Positions 8,545-17,471 of a stretch of DNA of 64,000 nucleotides are shown one piece after another (position 1 is the first letter of the stretch; every line of letters begins with the position of its first letter). Position numbers and translations under genes: made by a program. This stretch comes from CBFDBF01 sp050287725 (GTDB lineage: Bacteria; Pseudomonadota; Gammaproteobacteria; Chromatiales; Chromatiaceae), in contig JBNKCL010000065.1 in the NCBI GenBank assembly GCA_050287725.1, forward strand, positions 1 to 64,000, given 5' to 3'. The notes beneath the pieces were generated by a model. That model was given only the letters and a program-made list of their open reading frames with translations, was not told the DNA's origin and ran no database searches.

Positions 8545-9948
8545 ATGAAATTTATCTTAGCGATGTTGCGTCCATACCACCATCTGTTCCTGCCGGTGTT
8601 TGCCGCTGTTCTTCTGACGTGTTCGGTGATGGTTGCTGCAGACGAACCCGCCGTCCTGCATCAGGAACCGGTTCCGGCGGGAGCGCTGATGGATGACGCG
8701 ATCCATTTTCAATATGCCGTTTATTACCTGCCTTCGCCTTCTGGGGATCCGCTGGCCGTTTTGCGTCAACTGCTTTCCAAGGAGAAGGGAGGGCCCGGGC
8801 TTGTCGATGAATTGCCGAAAAAGCCCCCAACCGAACCGATTGTCGCAGTCAGAACCACCGAAAATGTGCAGCAGGACTATACACCTCCTGATATGCAGTT
8901 TATCAAGTACTTCGGACACGGATTGAGTAAGCAACAAGCGGAACAACTCCAGAAAAGCGGCTTCGTTATTATTATGGACTTTGCCCACGATAAAGCGCAT
9001 GTGTGGCAGGGGTTGAGAACTGCAAATCGGCTTGTGGAAGAGTTGGCCAGAAGGACCGGTGGTTTATTATGGGATGAGGAAAACCGTGAGGTCTTCACGC
9101 CGGATGAGTGGCATAAGAAACGCGTAGAATCGTGGGTAGGTGATATCCCAGATATATCCAAATATATAATAATCCACGCCTATCAATCCGGTGAGTATGT
9201 TCGCGCAATCACATTGGGGATGGCGAAGTTCGGACTGCCGGACGTAGTGGTGGAAGAGTTTTCCTGGTCGAATAATACCAGTATCGGCAACCTCATTAAC
9301 CTGTTTTGTCAGATGATGGCGGAGAGACCTGTTATCGAGCGGCCAGGCGAGTACGAACTGGATATTCGGAAAATTCAAAATCAGATGGCTCGTGATCATT
9401 ACCAAAATAGCCTTCTGTCAAAGGCCACCGGTGTCGCCCGGCTTGCACTGAAGAAGGGCGTATGGGAGGAGGGTGATCCGAATAATCGGCTGATTGAGAT
9501 TGGGTTTGACCGGTATACCGGGAATGATGTGCATGCCAGGCAGACCAAAATGATTTCCACGCTTTTCGGGATGGAGGATCATGTCTCCCACATAAAACAT
9601 GATGAAGAGCTTCTGGAGGCCAGTCGCCGTGCAAGGGAAAAGTTGCCGGCGTTAAGAAAGCAATTTGCGGAAGGCCTCGAGCCGGGTGAATATATTATGG
9701 TGAAAGCTCCGTTCAAGACGCCCAAAGGAGGGAATGAATGGATGTGGGTTGAAGTTACCGAGTGGAATGGAGATAACATCAGGGGCGTATTAAATAATGA
9801 GCCGTACTATATACCGTCTCTGCATAGCGGGCAGATTGTCGAGATAATGCAAGAGGATGTATTCGACTATATTCGGCGGCATCCGGATGGCACCCAGGAA
9901 GGTAACGAGACGGCTGACATTATCAAGAAAATGCAACAAAGCAAATAA
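8545..9948 (+). CDS. Secreted protein with C-terminal DUF2314-like domain
   Basis: The 467-residue protein begins with a hydrophobic signal segment (about residues 1-32, ending MVAADEP). The middle part is unrecognised. Residues about 345-450 resemble DUF2314: YIMVKAPFKTPKGGNEWMW, then VTEWNGDNIRGVLNNEPYYI and a C-terminal EVFDYIRRHPDG. DUF2314 has no established function. The gene is separate from its neighbours by more than 70 bases on each side and may have its own promoter. Confidence 0.65.
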   Translation: MKFILAMLRPYHHLFLPVFAAVLLTCSVMVAADEPAVLHQEPVPAGALMDDAIHFQYAVYYLPSPSGDPLAVLRQLLSKEKGGPGLVDELPKKPPTEPIVAVRTTENVQQDYTPPDMQFIKYFGHGLSKQQAEQLQKSGFVIIMDFAHDKAHVWQGLRTANRLVEELARRTGGLLWDEENREVFTPDEWHKKRVESWVGDIPDISKYIIIHAYQSGEYVRAITLGMAKFGLPDVVVEEFSWSNNTSIGNLINLFCQMMAERPVIERPGEYELDIRKIQNQMARDHYQNSLLSKATGVARLALKKGVWEEGDPNNRLIEIGFDRYTGNDVHARQTKMISTLFGMEDHVSHIKHDEELLEASRRAREKLPALRKQFAEGLEPGEYIMVKAPFKTPKGGNEWMWVEVTEWNGDNIRGVLNNEPYYIPSLHSGQIVEIMQEDVFDYIRRHPDGTQEGNETADIIKKMQQSK

Positions 9949-10020
9949 ATCCGAACAGACGGACGATATCTGCAAACGGTAAGAGACAATCATTTTCTGA
10001 CTTTGGTGTGAATTCATGGC

Positions 10021-10419
10021 ATGAATAAATCATGGAACACTCAAAAGATTGCAGGATTCGTGAGAGAAATTCTTGGGTGCGGGTGTCCTGAGCATGTTTT
10101 TGAAAAAATTGAAGTCAGCAAGACGAAAAAAGGCGTTTTACCGTTCGATGCAACGAGAATTAACGTCGGAAATACACTATTAATATATATAGTCAGACCG
10201 AAATCGGCCGAGGGATTGCGGGCTGCCATAAGGCGGCTTATATCTGTCGGCAGGGAAGACAGAGATGTGAACGGGTTCAACAGATTCCGCCTTGTGTTTG
10301 CGGAGGCCAAGACGAAAATTCCCCTCGATGTGGTTGCTGAAACATTTGCGGCGGAGGTGGGAGAGGATGAAAAGATGCACTTCCATTTCGTTCAGGCGGA
10401 TTCGGTGCGCGGTTTGTAA
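10021..10419 (+). CDS. Hypothetical protein
   Basis: A 132-residue soluble protein with an N-terminal AGFVREILGCGCPEHVFEKIE segment containing a C-G-C pair and two mixed alpha/beta halves (TLLIYIVRPKSAEGLRAAIRRL). No signal peptide or membrane helix. It follows the DUF2314 gene by 72 bases. The ribosome binding site is poor. I do not recognise a characterised family. Confidence 0.6.
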   Translation: MNKSWNTQKIAGFVREILGCGCPEHVFEKIEVSKTKKGVLPFDATRINVGNTLLIYIVRPKSAEGLRAAIRRLISVGREDRDVNGFNRFRLVFAEAKTKIPLDVVAETFAAEVGEDEKMHFHFVQADSVRGL

Positions 10420-10519
10420 AAGCTGGACGAAGCCCATGCGGTATCTGATCTGAAGTTTTGTTGTATGCTAATATTGCAGAGAATCCCTTAACTCCCGGCG
10501 GGTCGTAAAGAGAGAAGCA

Positions 10520-11161
10520 ATGAAGATCAATAATCTTGTATGGCTCGCATCATACCCCCGCAGCGGGAATACATTTCTCAGGACGATCCTGTGGCACTGT
10601 TTCGGACTCCGTTCGGCGAGTATTTATCCGAATGATCTGGGCGGAAATACGGCCCTCGAAGAGTATGTCGGCCATATCGAGCATAGCCCTGATCTGGGGG
10701 AGCAGTTGCAGACATACGGGGTTTCATTGGTTAAAACGCATGAACTTCCGAACGATAACAGTCCTGCTATCTATGTTATTCGAGATGGCAGGGCGGCATG
10801 TGTCAGTTTGTGGAAATTCTACAGCTGCAACATCCCGCTTGAAGCGATTATCGAAGGTCAGCACGCGTTCGGGACGTGGTCGAACCATGTAGTGTCCTGG
10901 GATCCCTGGAATCGGGCAAATACTCTGCTTTTGAAGTATGAGCAATTATTGAATGATTATCCGAGTGTGCTAAAAGATATAGGAGAATTCTTGCATAAAG
11001 AGATCATCAATACACGAATCCCAGATAGAGATACGATTGCAGGGATTGATGGGAAGTGGGTGCGAAAAAAGACAAACTGGGAGTCAGAGCTTTCCGGGGC
11101 TAACCTGGAGCGCTTCATCCAGATAAACGGAGATGTATTAAAGAAAGCCGGTTATCTGTAG
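10520..11161 (+). CDS. Sulfotransferase family protein
   Basis: The 213-residue protein opens with WLASYPRSGNTFLRTILW, the 5'-phosphosulfate-binding loop of PAPS-dependent sulfotransferases, and has the 3'-phosphate-binding element YVIRDGRAACVSLWKFY near residues 90-106. It would move sulfate from PAPS to a hydroxyl or amino group of a glycan, lipid or protein. It is shorter than most family members (about 250-300 residues). The neighbourhood of glycosyltransferases and an FkbM enzyme suggests a glycan acceptor (inference). ATG 10520 follows a GAGAG sequence. Confidence 0.85.
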   Translation: MKINNLVWLASYPRSGNTFLRTILWHCFGLRSASIYPNDLGGNTALEEYVGHIEHSPDLGEQLQTYGVSLVKTHELPNDNSPAIYVIRDGRAACVSLWKFYSCNIPLEAIIEGQHAFGTWSNHVVSWDPWNRANTLLLKYEQLLNDYPSVLKDIGEFLHKEIINTRIPDRDTIAGIDGKWVRKKTNWESELSGANLERFIQINGDVLKKAGYL

Positions 11162-11317
11162 CGGGAAGCCGGGTAGCCCCGAAATCCGGGTCACACGGCT
11201 CTCTGAATATTGAGTACTTTCCGGGCGCCTGCGCTGATTCGGCCCGGGCGCCGGGCGTATGGCCTGGTTAGAAAAATAGTGTTAATGTTCGATATTCCAC
11301 TACTGAGGAGAGGCAGG

Positions 11318-11611
11318 ATGTCATTCGGCTGGTTTGATGCGACCGAGGCAAAAGAGTTTGGCGCTTCATTGGCGCGTTTTCATATTGAAAAAATTCCTCT
11401 CGAAGAAACCGGCAAGAAAAGCAAATCCTCCGTCAAACGTAAGAAAGCTCTGAATCAAATGTTCCAGAAAATGGCTCAATTCAAACGTGAGCACAAATTG
11501 AACGTCTACAGAAAGGCGCAACTCGGCAATGCGTTCAGATGGGCTTTGAAGGATGCCGGGTATGATCCGGTATATGTGGAAGAGGTTACGAGGCGATTAT
11601 TGCTTGTCTGA
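11318..11611 (+). CDS. Small basic hypothetical protein
   Basis: A 97-residue protein without signal or membrane segments: SFGWFDATEAKEFGASLARF, then a Lys-rich middle (KKSKSSVKRKKALNQMF) and a helical C-terminus ending TRRLLLV. ATG 11318 is preceded by GAGGAGAGGCAGG, a strong ribosome binding site, which decides against upstream starts at 11210 or 11285. It lies between the sulfotransferase and the GT41 gene. Function unknown. Confidence 0.6.
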   Translation: MSFGWFDATEAKEFGASLARFHIEKIPLEETGKKSKSSVKRKKALNQMFQKMAQFKREHKLNVYRKAQLGNAFRWALKDAGYDPVYVEEVTRRLLLV

Positions 11612-11655
11612 TAATAGTAGCGATCCGGAATCGATAGGCATTCTTCGAGAATCCC

Positions 11656-13623
11656 ATGTTTAACTGGCTGAAAAAACCCGCCAAGTCTTCCAGGAAGTCC
11701 GATGACGACCCTTCGGATGAGATGTCGTCCGGCAGCCCTCCGGAACCCACTGAGGTCACGGAAGAGTGTATCGTTTTAAAAAAGCGTGGTAACAAGTTTC
11801 TCTCGGAAGGGCGGTATCAGGAAGCTGAAGAATGCTACCGCCAATCCGTTGCGGTTAACCCTGATTTTGCAGAGGGTTTTGTCAACCTCGGTTTTATACT
11901 GAGCCTACAGCAACGGGCTGAGGAGGCAAAATCCGTTCTCGAGCAAGCGTTGCGACTTGATCCGGAACTGGAGGATGCCTGCTATTTGCTGGGGACGATT
12001 TCGCAGGAACAAGGTGCTCCCGATGACGCGATCAGATATTTCAATCGGGCCTTGGAGTTAAAGCCGGATTTCGATGTGGCCTACAAGGATCTGTGTCTCG
12101 CCTATTTCGATACCGGTCAGTATGAAAACGCCAAAAAAACCGTTTTAAAGGGTATTTCTGTCAGCCCGCAATTCACGGATTTATACCTCTATCTGGGAAA
12201 TCTGTTGCTGTTGGAAAAAGAGCGGGAACAGGCTATTGAAAGCTACCGCAAGGCGTTGGTTCTTAAGCCGGATTATGCGGTGGTTTATTCCAATATGGGC
12301 AAGGCGTTTCTTGAGTTGGGCCAGGTCGAGGAGGCCAAGGACAATTACCGGAAGGCCGTGCAGCTCAATCCGGACGATGTCGCGTCGATCAGTTGCCTGC
12401 TGTTTATTCAGAGTTTTAACCCAAAATGTACGCCTTCGCAGTATTTGTTTGAAGCGGAAGCGTTCGGGCGGAAGGTATTGGCGAAAGCCGAACCGTTCAC
12501 CGCCTGGCCTGCCCGGACGTCCGGCGCACCATCGCGATTGCATATCGGTTTTGTCTCGGGGGATTTTAATAACCATCCGGTAGGGTTTTTCCTGGAGAAC
12601 GTGCTTTCGCATATGGACTTGAAACAATTCATGTTTTCAGCGTACAGCACCCAGCCACTGGAAGATGAACTGACTGCCCGTATCAAGCCTTACTTCGAGT
12701 CCTGGAATTCGATTGCGGAGATGGACGATAAAAGTGCCGCCCAAAAGATTCATGCCGATGGTGTTCATATTCTCATCGATCTTTCCGGACATACTTCCTA
12801 CAATCGTTTGCCGGTATTTGCCTGGAAGCCGGCTCCTGTCCAGGTGAGTTGGCTCGGGTATCTGGCATCCACAGGGGTCCCGGGGATCGATTATTTACTG
12901 GCGGATCCCATCTCCGTACCAGAGCAGCATCGGGATAATTTTTCGGAAAAAATATGGTATCTGCCGGATACTATTAACTGTCTGACACCGCCGGTTGCAA
13001 GTGAAAAACTGGCGATTATACCGTCCCCGGTGGTTGATAACGGGTATATCACTTTCGGAAGTTTCCAGAACATCGCCAAAATAAACGATGAGCTGTTGGC
13101 GTTATGGTCGGAGATATTCGCTGCGTTACCCCAGGCCCGTTTGCTTTTCCACAGCAAGCAGCTGAGCTCGCAGAGTGCGCATGAAAAATTCAGGCGACGG
13201 CTTACAAGTCTCGGTATTCCGCCGGAACGGGTCGATATTCAGGGTCCGTTGCCCTCGCGGGAAGACTTCCTGGCAACGTATGCAAAAGTGGATATTGTTC
13301 TGGATAGTTTTCCTTATCCGGGAATCACGACAACCTGCGAGGCCTTGTGGATGGGAGTGCCCACCCTGACTCTTGCCGGGGATACGATGCTGTCACGCCA
13401 GGGCGCCAGCTTGTTGACATGTGCCGGTCTTGCGGACTGGGTTGCGCACACTAAGGGAGAGTATGTTTCGATGGCGCTGAAGTATGCTGCGGACACCGAT
13501 CGACTGGAGCGGCTGCGTGCCGGTTTGCGGGAGCAGGTCCTTGCTGCGCCGCTATTCGATGCGCCTCTCTTCGCCAGACGCCTGGAAGAAGCGCTTCATG
13601 ACATATGGCGGCAACAAGGCTAG
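11656..13623 (+). CDS. TPR-domain O-GlcNAc transferase-like glycosyltransferase (GT41)
   Basis: The 655-residue protein has about six tetratricopeptide repeats (residues about 35-245, each with the A-x-x-Y-x-x-A/L-x-x-x-P pattern) followed by a GT41 (SPINDLY/OGT) catalytic region: FVSGDFNNHPVGFF, DLSGHTSYNRLPVFAWKPAP, WLGYLASTGVPGIDYLLADP, FGSFQNIAKI and DSFPYPGITTTCEALWMGVP. Such enzymes attach a sugar, often GlcNAc, to Ser or Thr of cytoplasmic proteins, with the TPRs holding the substrate. Bacterial relatives include flagellin glycosyltransferases. It is the largest enzyme of the cluster; the substrate is not shown by the sequence. Confidence 0.9.
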   Translation: MFNWLKKPAKSSRKSDDDPSDEMSSGSPPEPTEVTEECIVLKKRGNKFLSEGRYQEAEECYRQSVAVNPDFAEGFVNLGFILSLQQRAEEAKSVLEQALRLDPELEDACYLLGTISQEQGAPDDAIRYFNRALELKPDFDVAYKDLCLAYFDTGQYENAKKTVLKGISVSPQFTDLYLYLGNLLLLEKEREQAIESYRKALVLKPDYAVVYSNMGKAFLELGQVEEAKDNYRKAVQLNPDDVASISCLLFIQSFNPKCTPSQYLFEAEAFGRKVLAKAEPFTAWPARTSGAPSRLHIGFVSGDFNNHPVGFFLENVLSHMDLKQFMFSAYSTQPLEDELTARIKPYFESWNSIAEMDDKSAAQKIHADGVHILIDLSGHTSYNRLPVFAWKPAPVQVSWLGYLASTGVPGIDYLLADPISVPEQHRDNFSEKIWYLPDTINCLTPPVASEKLAIIPSPVVDNGYITFGSFQNIAKINDELLALWSEIFAALPQARLLFHSKQLSSQSAHEKFRRRLTSLGIPPERVDIQGPLPSREDFLATYAKVDIVLDSFPYPGITTTCEALWMGVPTLTLAGDTMLSRQGASLLTCAGLADWVAHTKGEYVSMALKYAADTDRLERLRAGLREQVLAAPLFDAPLFARRLEEALHDIWRQQG

Positions 13624-13663
13624 GAAAATTGCTTTGTAATAAAACGAGACGGTTTCCAGCTTT

Positions 13664-14128
13664 GTGAATATAGGGTTGGAATTGTTTTGGGCGGCGATTC
13701 CTGTGGATGCGAAAATCACTCTTATAGAAAATGAGTATGCCTGTTTGTGGTATTACCCGGACGCAGGCATCGTTCATCATAAATTTCTACAACCCGCTTC
13801 CGATGATGTATTCAGAACGGTCTTAATGTCCGGATTGAAATTATTAAGGCAACATGGAGCGCGCAAATGGCTTTCTGATGATCGCGCAAACACCATTCTC
13901 TCGGCGGAATCCAGCGCCTGGTCGCAGGATTACTGGTTGCCGCTTGCCGTAAAGGCCGGTTGGAAATACTGGGCAATGTTGCCGACGGTCAATCCGCGTG
14001 GCCAGGTGAATCTGAAACGGTTAATGGCGTACGTCAGGCAAACCTATGGGATTGAGATGGAGATATTTTTCGATTCGGATGAGGCGTGGCAATGGTTGGC
14101 AAAACAAGGTGCGGAAAGCAGGGACTGA
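13664..14128 (+). CDS. Hypothetical protein, possible STAS/SpoIIAA-like fold
   Basis: A 154-residue soluble protein with alternating strands and helices (ITLIENEYACLWYYPDAGIV, then VFRTVLMSGLKLLRQHGARK), vaguely like STAS/SpoIIAA-type proteins of unknown role. The start is uncertain: GTG 13664 gives the longest product and GTG 13703 would begin nearer the domain-like part. It closes the AT-richer cluster and converges with the minus-strand membrane Fe-S gene 25 bases away. Confidence 0.55.
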   Translation: MNIGLELFWAAIPVDAKITLIENEYACLWYYPDAGIVHHKFLQPASDDVFRTVLMSGLKLLRQHGARKWLSDDRANTILSAESSAWSQDYWLPLAVKAGWKYWAMLPTVNPRGQVNLKRLMAYVRQTYGIEMEIFFDSDEAWQWLAKQGAESRD

Positions 14129-14153
14129 AAAGGAACTGGCTCCTTTATCATTC

Positions 14154-15245
14154 TCATGCGCCATGTTCCATCGCGCAGGCGTCGGATTCCGGGCGTATCA
14201 TCCAGCTGGTATGGGGTTCATCACGTAATAGGATGAACCAGATAAAAAATGAAGTCGTCAGAATTCGTGATACGAGCGGCAAATGCGGCAAGCTGCGATG
14301 CAGATCCACAAGCATGCCTGATCCGGGATGCGGGCCGAATCCCGCCAACAGAGGTATTCGGTACCAATAATAGGTGCAAACAGCGGCGGTGGCGAATATC
14401 TTGATCAGCTTGCGGCGAGCTTCCGCTGATTGACAGAACATCCAGCCCCATTGGTACAGCGCCAAAGTCGCCAGGGCGCACCCGAACGGCCATGCGTAGG
14501 CGGATATTATTTCTGCAACACCAACTGCAATACGATAGTCCGGTATCTGATACCAACCCCAGATAAATCCGGGGAACCCACCCACCATAATGTGTCCGAC
14601 CGCTCTCTCCAGGCGGCTTGCCCCGGTCACAGTAGGATTCATCGAGCGGGTCGAATCAGGGCACGGTGTATGGCATTTGGAACAATTGTCGCAACGCGTG
14701 TTTGCAACAGTGACACCAGGCATCAATCCGTATAGTTTTTCTGCCGGATGGATCGGACACAGTGAGTTACACCATGCGCCGCGCCACTCATAGGTCACGC
14801 CCAACACAAATGCGCTGGCTGCCGCCACGATCAACATCAGGGCCGTCATCGAACCGTTGGTGTCGAGTGAAAGATGACGTAGTGGCACGATCAGTAACAG
14901 TGCGATCAGGCCGGCGGCCGTGAGTAGCGCCGCATGCCGCGGTGCGGGGATCGTGCGGCGTGAAACGCCAAACCGCCGCGGTAGAAGTGCGAAGGTGGCT
15001 AAGGGACAGATATTCCGCCACAGGCCGGGTGCGATCACGATAAGCGCCGGTGCCACTGGAATAAACATATTCCAGAAAATGGCGATTCCGATTTCTGGTT
15101 GATAAATGAGCGTCGCCACCAACATGAGGCCGGCCAGCATCAGAAAATATTGCACCGTGCGCCATGCCCGTAAAGCACGCGGCGTAAGTGAAGATGTTTT
15201 ATTGTGCACAGCGATGCGCCGACGCCGTTTCGTCTCGATCGCCAT
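14154..15245 (-). CDS. NapH/NosR-like membrane iron-sulfur protein
   Basis: The 363-residue protein has about eight hydrophobic segments. Two cysteine clusters face the same region: WRGAWCNSLCPIHPAEKLYG and TRCDNCSKCHTPCPDS, which resemble the Cys sets of NapH/NosR/CcoG-type polyferredoxin membrane proteins, plus an ICPLA element near the N-terminus. It probably passes electrons between the quinone pool or membrane partners and Fe-S clusters. ATG 15245 was chosen over TTG 15257. It is divergent from a bacteriohemerythrin gene. The partner is unknown. Confidence 0.7.
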   Translation of the reverse strand: MAIETKRRRRIAVHNKTSSLTPRALRAWRTVQYFLMLAGLMLVATLIYQPEIGIAIFWNMFIPVAPALIVIAPGLWRNICPLATFALLPRRFGVSRRTIPAPRHAALLTAAGLIALLLIVPLRHLSLDTNGSMTALMLIVAAASAFVLGVTYEWRGAWCNSLCPIHPAEKLYGLMPGVTVANTRCDNCSKCHTPCPDSTRSMNPTVTGASRLERAVGHIMVGGFPGFIWGWYQIPDYRIAVGVAEIISAYAWPFGCALATLALYQWGWMFCQSAEARRKLIKIFATAAVCTYYWYRIPLLAGFGPHPGSGMLVDLHRSLPHLPLVSRILTTSFFIWFILLRDEPHTSWMIRPESDACAMEHGA

Positions 15246-15603
15246 GGCGTAATCCAAAGATGGAATTTGCTTGCAGCGGGCACCGCAGATGCGGTGTCAA
15301 TAAGGCAGGCAAGCACGCCTTACTTGGTTGATGTAACCTTTGCTGTCCGTACCGGTCATATCGCCACCTCCTGTTGCGAAAAATTCATGCTTGTGGAGTT
15401 AAATTTACTCAACTTTAGTTTGTTTACAAGCTTAGCTATCGTGTTAGATGATCAAACTGTGCTGTTCCTCAAGCTATCGATATTGAAAAGTCACGCTTTT
15501 TTCTCGGGATGTTCATGAAAAGGAATATCGCACATGTGTTATTATTTAGACTTGGTCCATGTTTACTTTAATTGCGATCTCGCCATCCGCCAGGAGAGGA
15601 TCA
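15246..15603. other. Divergent intergenic region
   Basis: About 350 bases between the membrane Fe-S gene and the hemerythrin gene. An AT-rich block lies at about 15395-15480. It must carry both promoters, but I found no clear FNR-type palindrome or other named operator. A hemerythrin reading frame can start as early as ATG 15559. Confidence 0.4.
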
Positions 15604-16029
15604 TTGAAAGAGTTGAATGAGGAAGCATTGCTGATCGATCCCGCGGATCGGCGTTACCATTTAGGTGTTGAGTCGATGGATTCGACCCATCAGGAGTTTA
15701 TGGATCTCGTAAACCGCCTTGGAACCGCTGATGACGAGCGGTTCGGCGCTTTGTTTCGACTCTTGCTCGAACACACCGAAGCGCATTTCGCGGCAGAGAA
15801 CCGGCTGATGGAGGAGGTTAAGTTCCCCCCAATCCGCATCCACATGGGCGAACATCAAAAAGTGCTGGAGGAGATGCGTCGTGTCGGCGAGAAGGTTGCG
15901 GCCGGTTCGCTGGCGGCGGGTCGTTCTTATGTACGGGAACATCTGCCGTATTGGTTTCGGGAGCATGCCGCGACAATGGATAGCGCGTTAGCCGGGTGCG
16001 TGAAGACATTCAAACAGGAAGTTTCCTAA
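15604..16029 (+). CDS. Bacteriohemerythrin
   Basis: The product (141 residues from TTG 15604) is a four-helix hemerythrin with the diiron ligand pattern: H in MDSTHQEF, H and E in EHTEAHFAAENRLM, two His in IRIHMGEHQ, and H plus D in FREHAATMD. It binds O2 reversibly and may sense, store or deliver oxygen. TTG 15604 has AGGAGAGG at ideal spacing; ATG 15559 would add 15 residues but has no such site. Oxygen handling near nif genes is functionally sensible but the link is inference. Confidence 0.88.
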   Translation: MKELNEEALLIDPADRRYHLGVESMDSTHQEFMDLVNRLGTADDERFGALFRLLLEHTEAHFAAENRLMEEVKFPPIRIHMGEHQKVLEEMRRVGEKVAAGSLAAGRSYVREHLPYWFREHAATMDSALAGCVKTFKQEVS

Positions 16030-16481
16030 GCGGGAAAGCGCCGCAGGGCAATCAGGTGGGTAGTAAGCCAATCCCGTCCTTTATAGAATTCCAAAGCGGA
16101 GCGGTTATTGCGGTCCGCCAACAGTTGCAGCCGGCTAAGTCCGGTTTGTTGTGCCCAGGTATCAAGGTGCCGTAATAACGCCTTGCCGATCCCCTGGCCG
16201 CGACATTCTTCGTCTACCACTACGTCTTCCACCAGTCCCACGGTTCCTCCTTCGGCGGTTGAGACCAGCAGTTGAACAGTCAGCATACCGACGAGTCTAT
16301 TATCCTGTTCGGCCACAAAGATTCGGGCTTTTGTGGAGTCCAGCAAATGCGTCAAGCCGCGTTGTTGTTTCTCCGGATCGGGGACGAAATCCTGTTCGAT
16401 GGAGAACAGCTGCCCGAGCAGGCGACACATTGCGGTGAGGTCTTGCTTGCCGGCACGGCGAATGATAGCGGTATGGTTCAC
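16026..16481 (-). CDS. GNAT family N-acetyltransferase
   Basis: The 151-residue protein shows the complete GNAT core: VVDEECRGQGIGKALLRHL (acetyl-CoA loop Q-G-I-G) and a C-terminal LLADRNNRSALEFYKGRDW. GTG 16481 overlaps the stop of the ADP-ribosylglycohydrolase gene as GTGA, so it is the last gene of the nifB operon by position and is likely translationally coupled. It overlaps the hemerythrin stop by four bases at its 3' end. Substrate unknown. Confidence 0.85.
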   Translation of the reverse strand: MNHTAIIRRAGKQDLTAMCRLLGQLFSIEQDFVPDPEKQQRGLTHLLDSTKARIFVAEQDNRLVGMLTVQLLVSTAEGGTVGLVEDVVVDEECRGQGIGKALLRHLDTWAQQTGLSRLQLLADRNNRSALEFYKGRDWLTTHLIALRRFPA

Positions 16482-17407
16482 AATGCAATTCTATTTTTTA
16501 CTGCCGCCAGTGCCAGCAACTCCAGCGCCTGTTGCTCACAAGCGCTTCGGACCTCGCTGTTCAGTGCCCGCAGCCACCGCTTTGGAATTGCGCCTTTGCC
16601 ATAACAGGCTCCGGCCAGCATGCCGGCGATAGCGCCGGTGGTGTCCGCATCTCCGCCGCGATTGACTACGTCCACCAGGATCTCTTCGAAACCCTCCAGG
16701 GAAAAGAACGCCTGAAATACCGTTTTCAGGGTATCCACGATCCAGGCGCTGGGGTTTACGGTGCGGCGTCGATCGAAACGGTAGATCGAATGGGTCGTAA
16801 TCAACGCTTCGGGGAATCGTTGCAAAGACTCTTTCGGTTCACCCCGGAGGGCGGCGGTCAACATCTGCAGTATGGTTTCGGTGCCGGCGTCGGCCACCGG
16901 ATTATTGTGGGTGACATGTGACTGGACGCGCGATGCGGTTATAAGTTCCTCCGCCGTACCGTTCCAGCAGTAGAGCGCGATCGGAAGGCAGCGCATACAG
17001 GCGCCGTTTCCCGCATCGTATTCGTTCTTTGTTACCCAAGGCTGCCCGGTGGTCCGGAAGTTAACGATGCCGCGTCGGACGGTGTTTCCGATATCCACCG
17101 GTTTACCGCGCATCCAGTCGCTGAAGGCGTTTGCCACCGCTTCGGCCTGTACTTCACGCTGTTCGAGAATAGACCGGCCCAATGCCAGGCTCATTTCGGT
17201 ATCGTCAGTGACCTGCCCGGATTTCAGACGCAACCATCCTCCGCCACGGATCTTGCGATGCACCCCGTAGGTTTCCTGGATTTCCCAGGGCGTCATGAAT
17301 TCCGTCGTGGCTCCCAGTGCGTCGCCTACCGCCAGTCCGAGATAGGCGCCGACAGCGCGGTCTCGTATCGAAATCTCGCGCAGCGAAGATGACGAAGGCC
17401 AAAGCAT
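16478..17407 (-). CDS. draG: ADP-ribosylglycohydrolase (DraG-like)
   Basis: The 309-residue protein has the DraG hallmark residues: AVGAYLGLAVGDALGATTEF, the metal-binding GQVTDDTEMSLALG and VNRGGDADTTGAIAGMLAGA. DraG removes ADP-ribose from an Arg of dinitrogenase reductase and so reactivates nitrogenase. Its position directly after nifQ supports this role. The counterpart DraT is not in the window. The gap to nifQ is 64 bases and the downstream GNAT gene overlaps it. Confidence 0.85.
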   Translation of the reverse strand: MLWPSSSSLREISIRDRAVGAYLGLAVGDALGATTEFMTPWEIQETYGVHRKIRGGGWLRLKSGQVTDDTEMSLALGRSILEQREVQAEAVANAFSDWMRGKPVDIGNTVRRGIVNFRTTGQPWVTKNEYDAGNGACMRCLPIALYCWNGTAEELITASRVQSHVTHNNPVADAGTETILQMLTAALRGEPKESLQRFPEALITTHSIYRFDRRRTVNPSAWIVDTLKTVFQAFFSLEGFEEILVDVVNRGGDADTTGAIAGMLAGACYGKGAIPKRWLRALNSEVRSACEQQALELLALAAVKNRIAL

Positions 17408-17471
17408 TATTTCAAGACCTCCACTCCTTCCCTGGAATGTACGTTTCCGATCGCAACCTTGGCGGTTGCTA

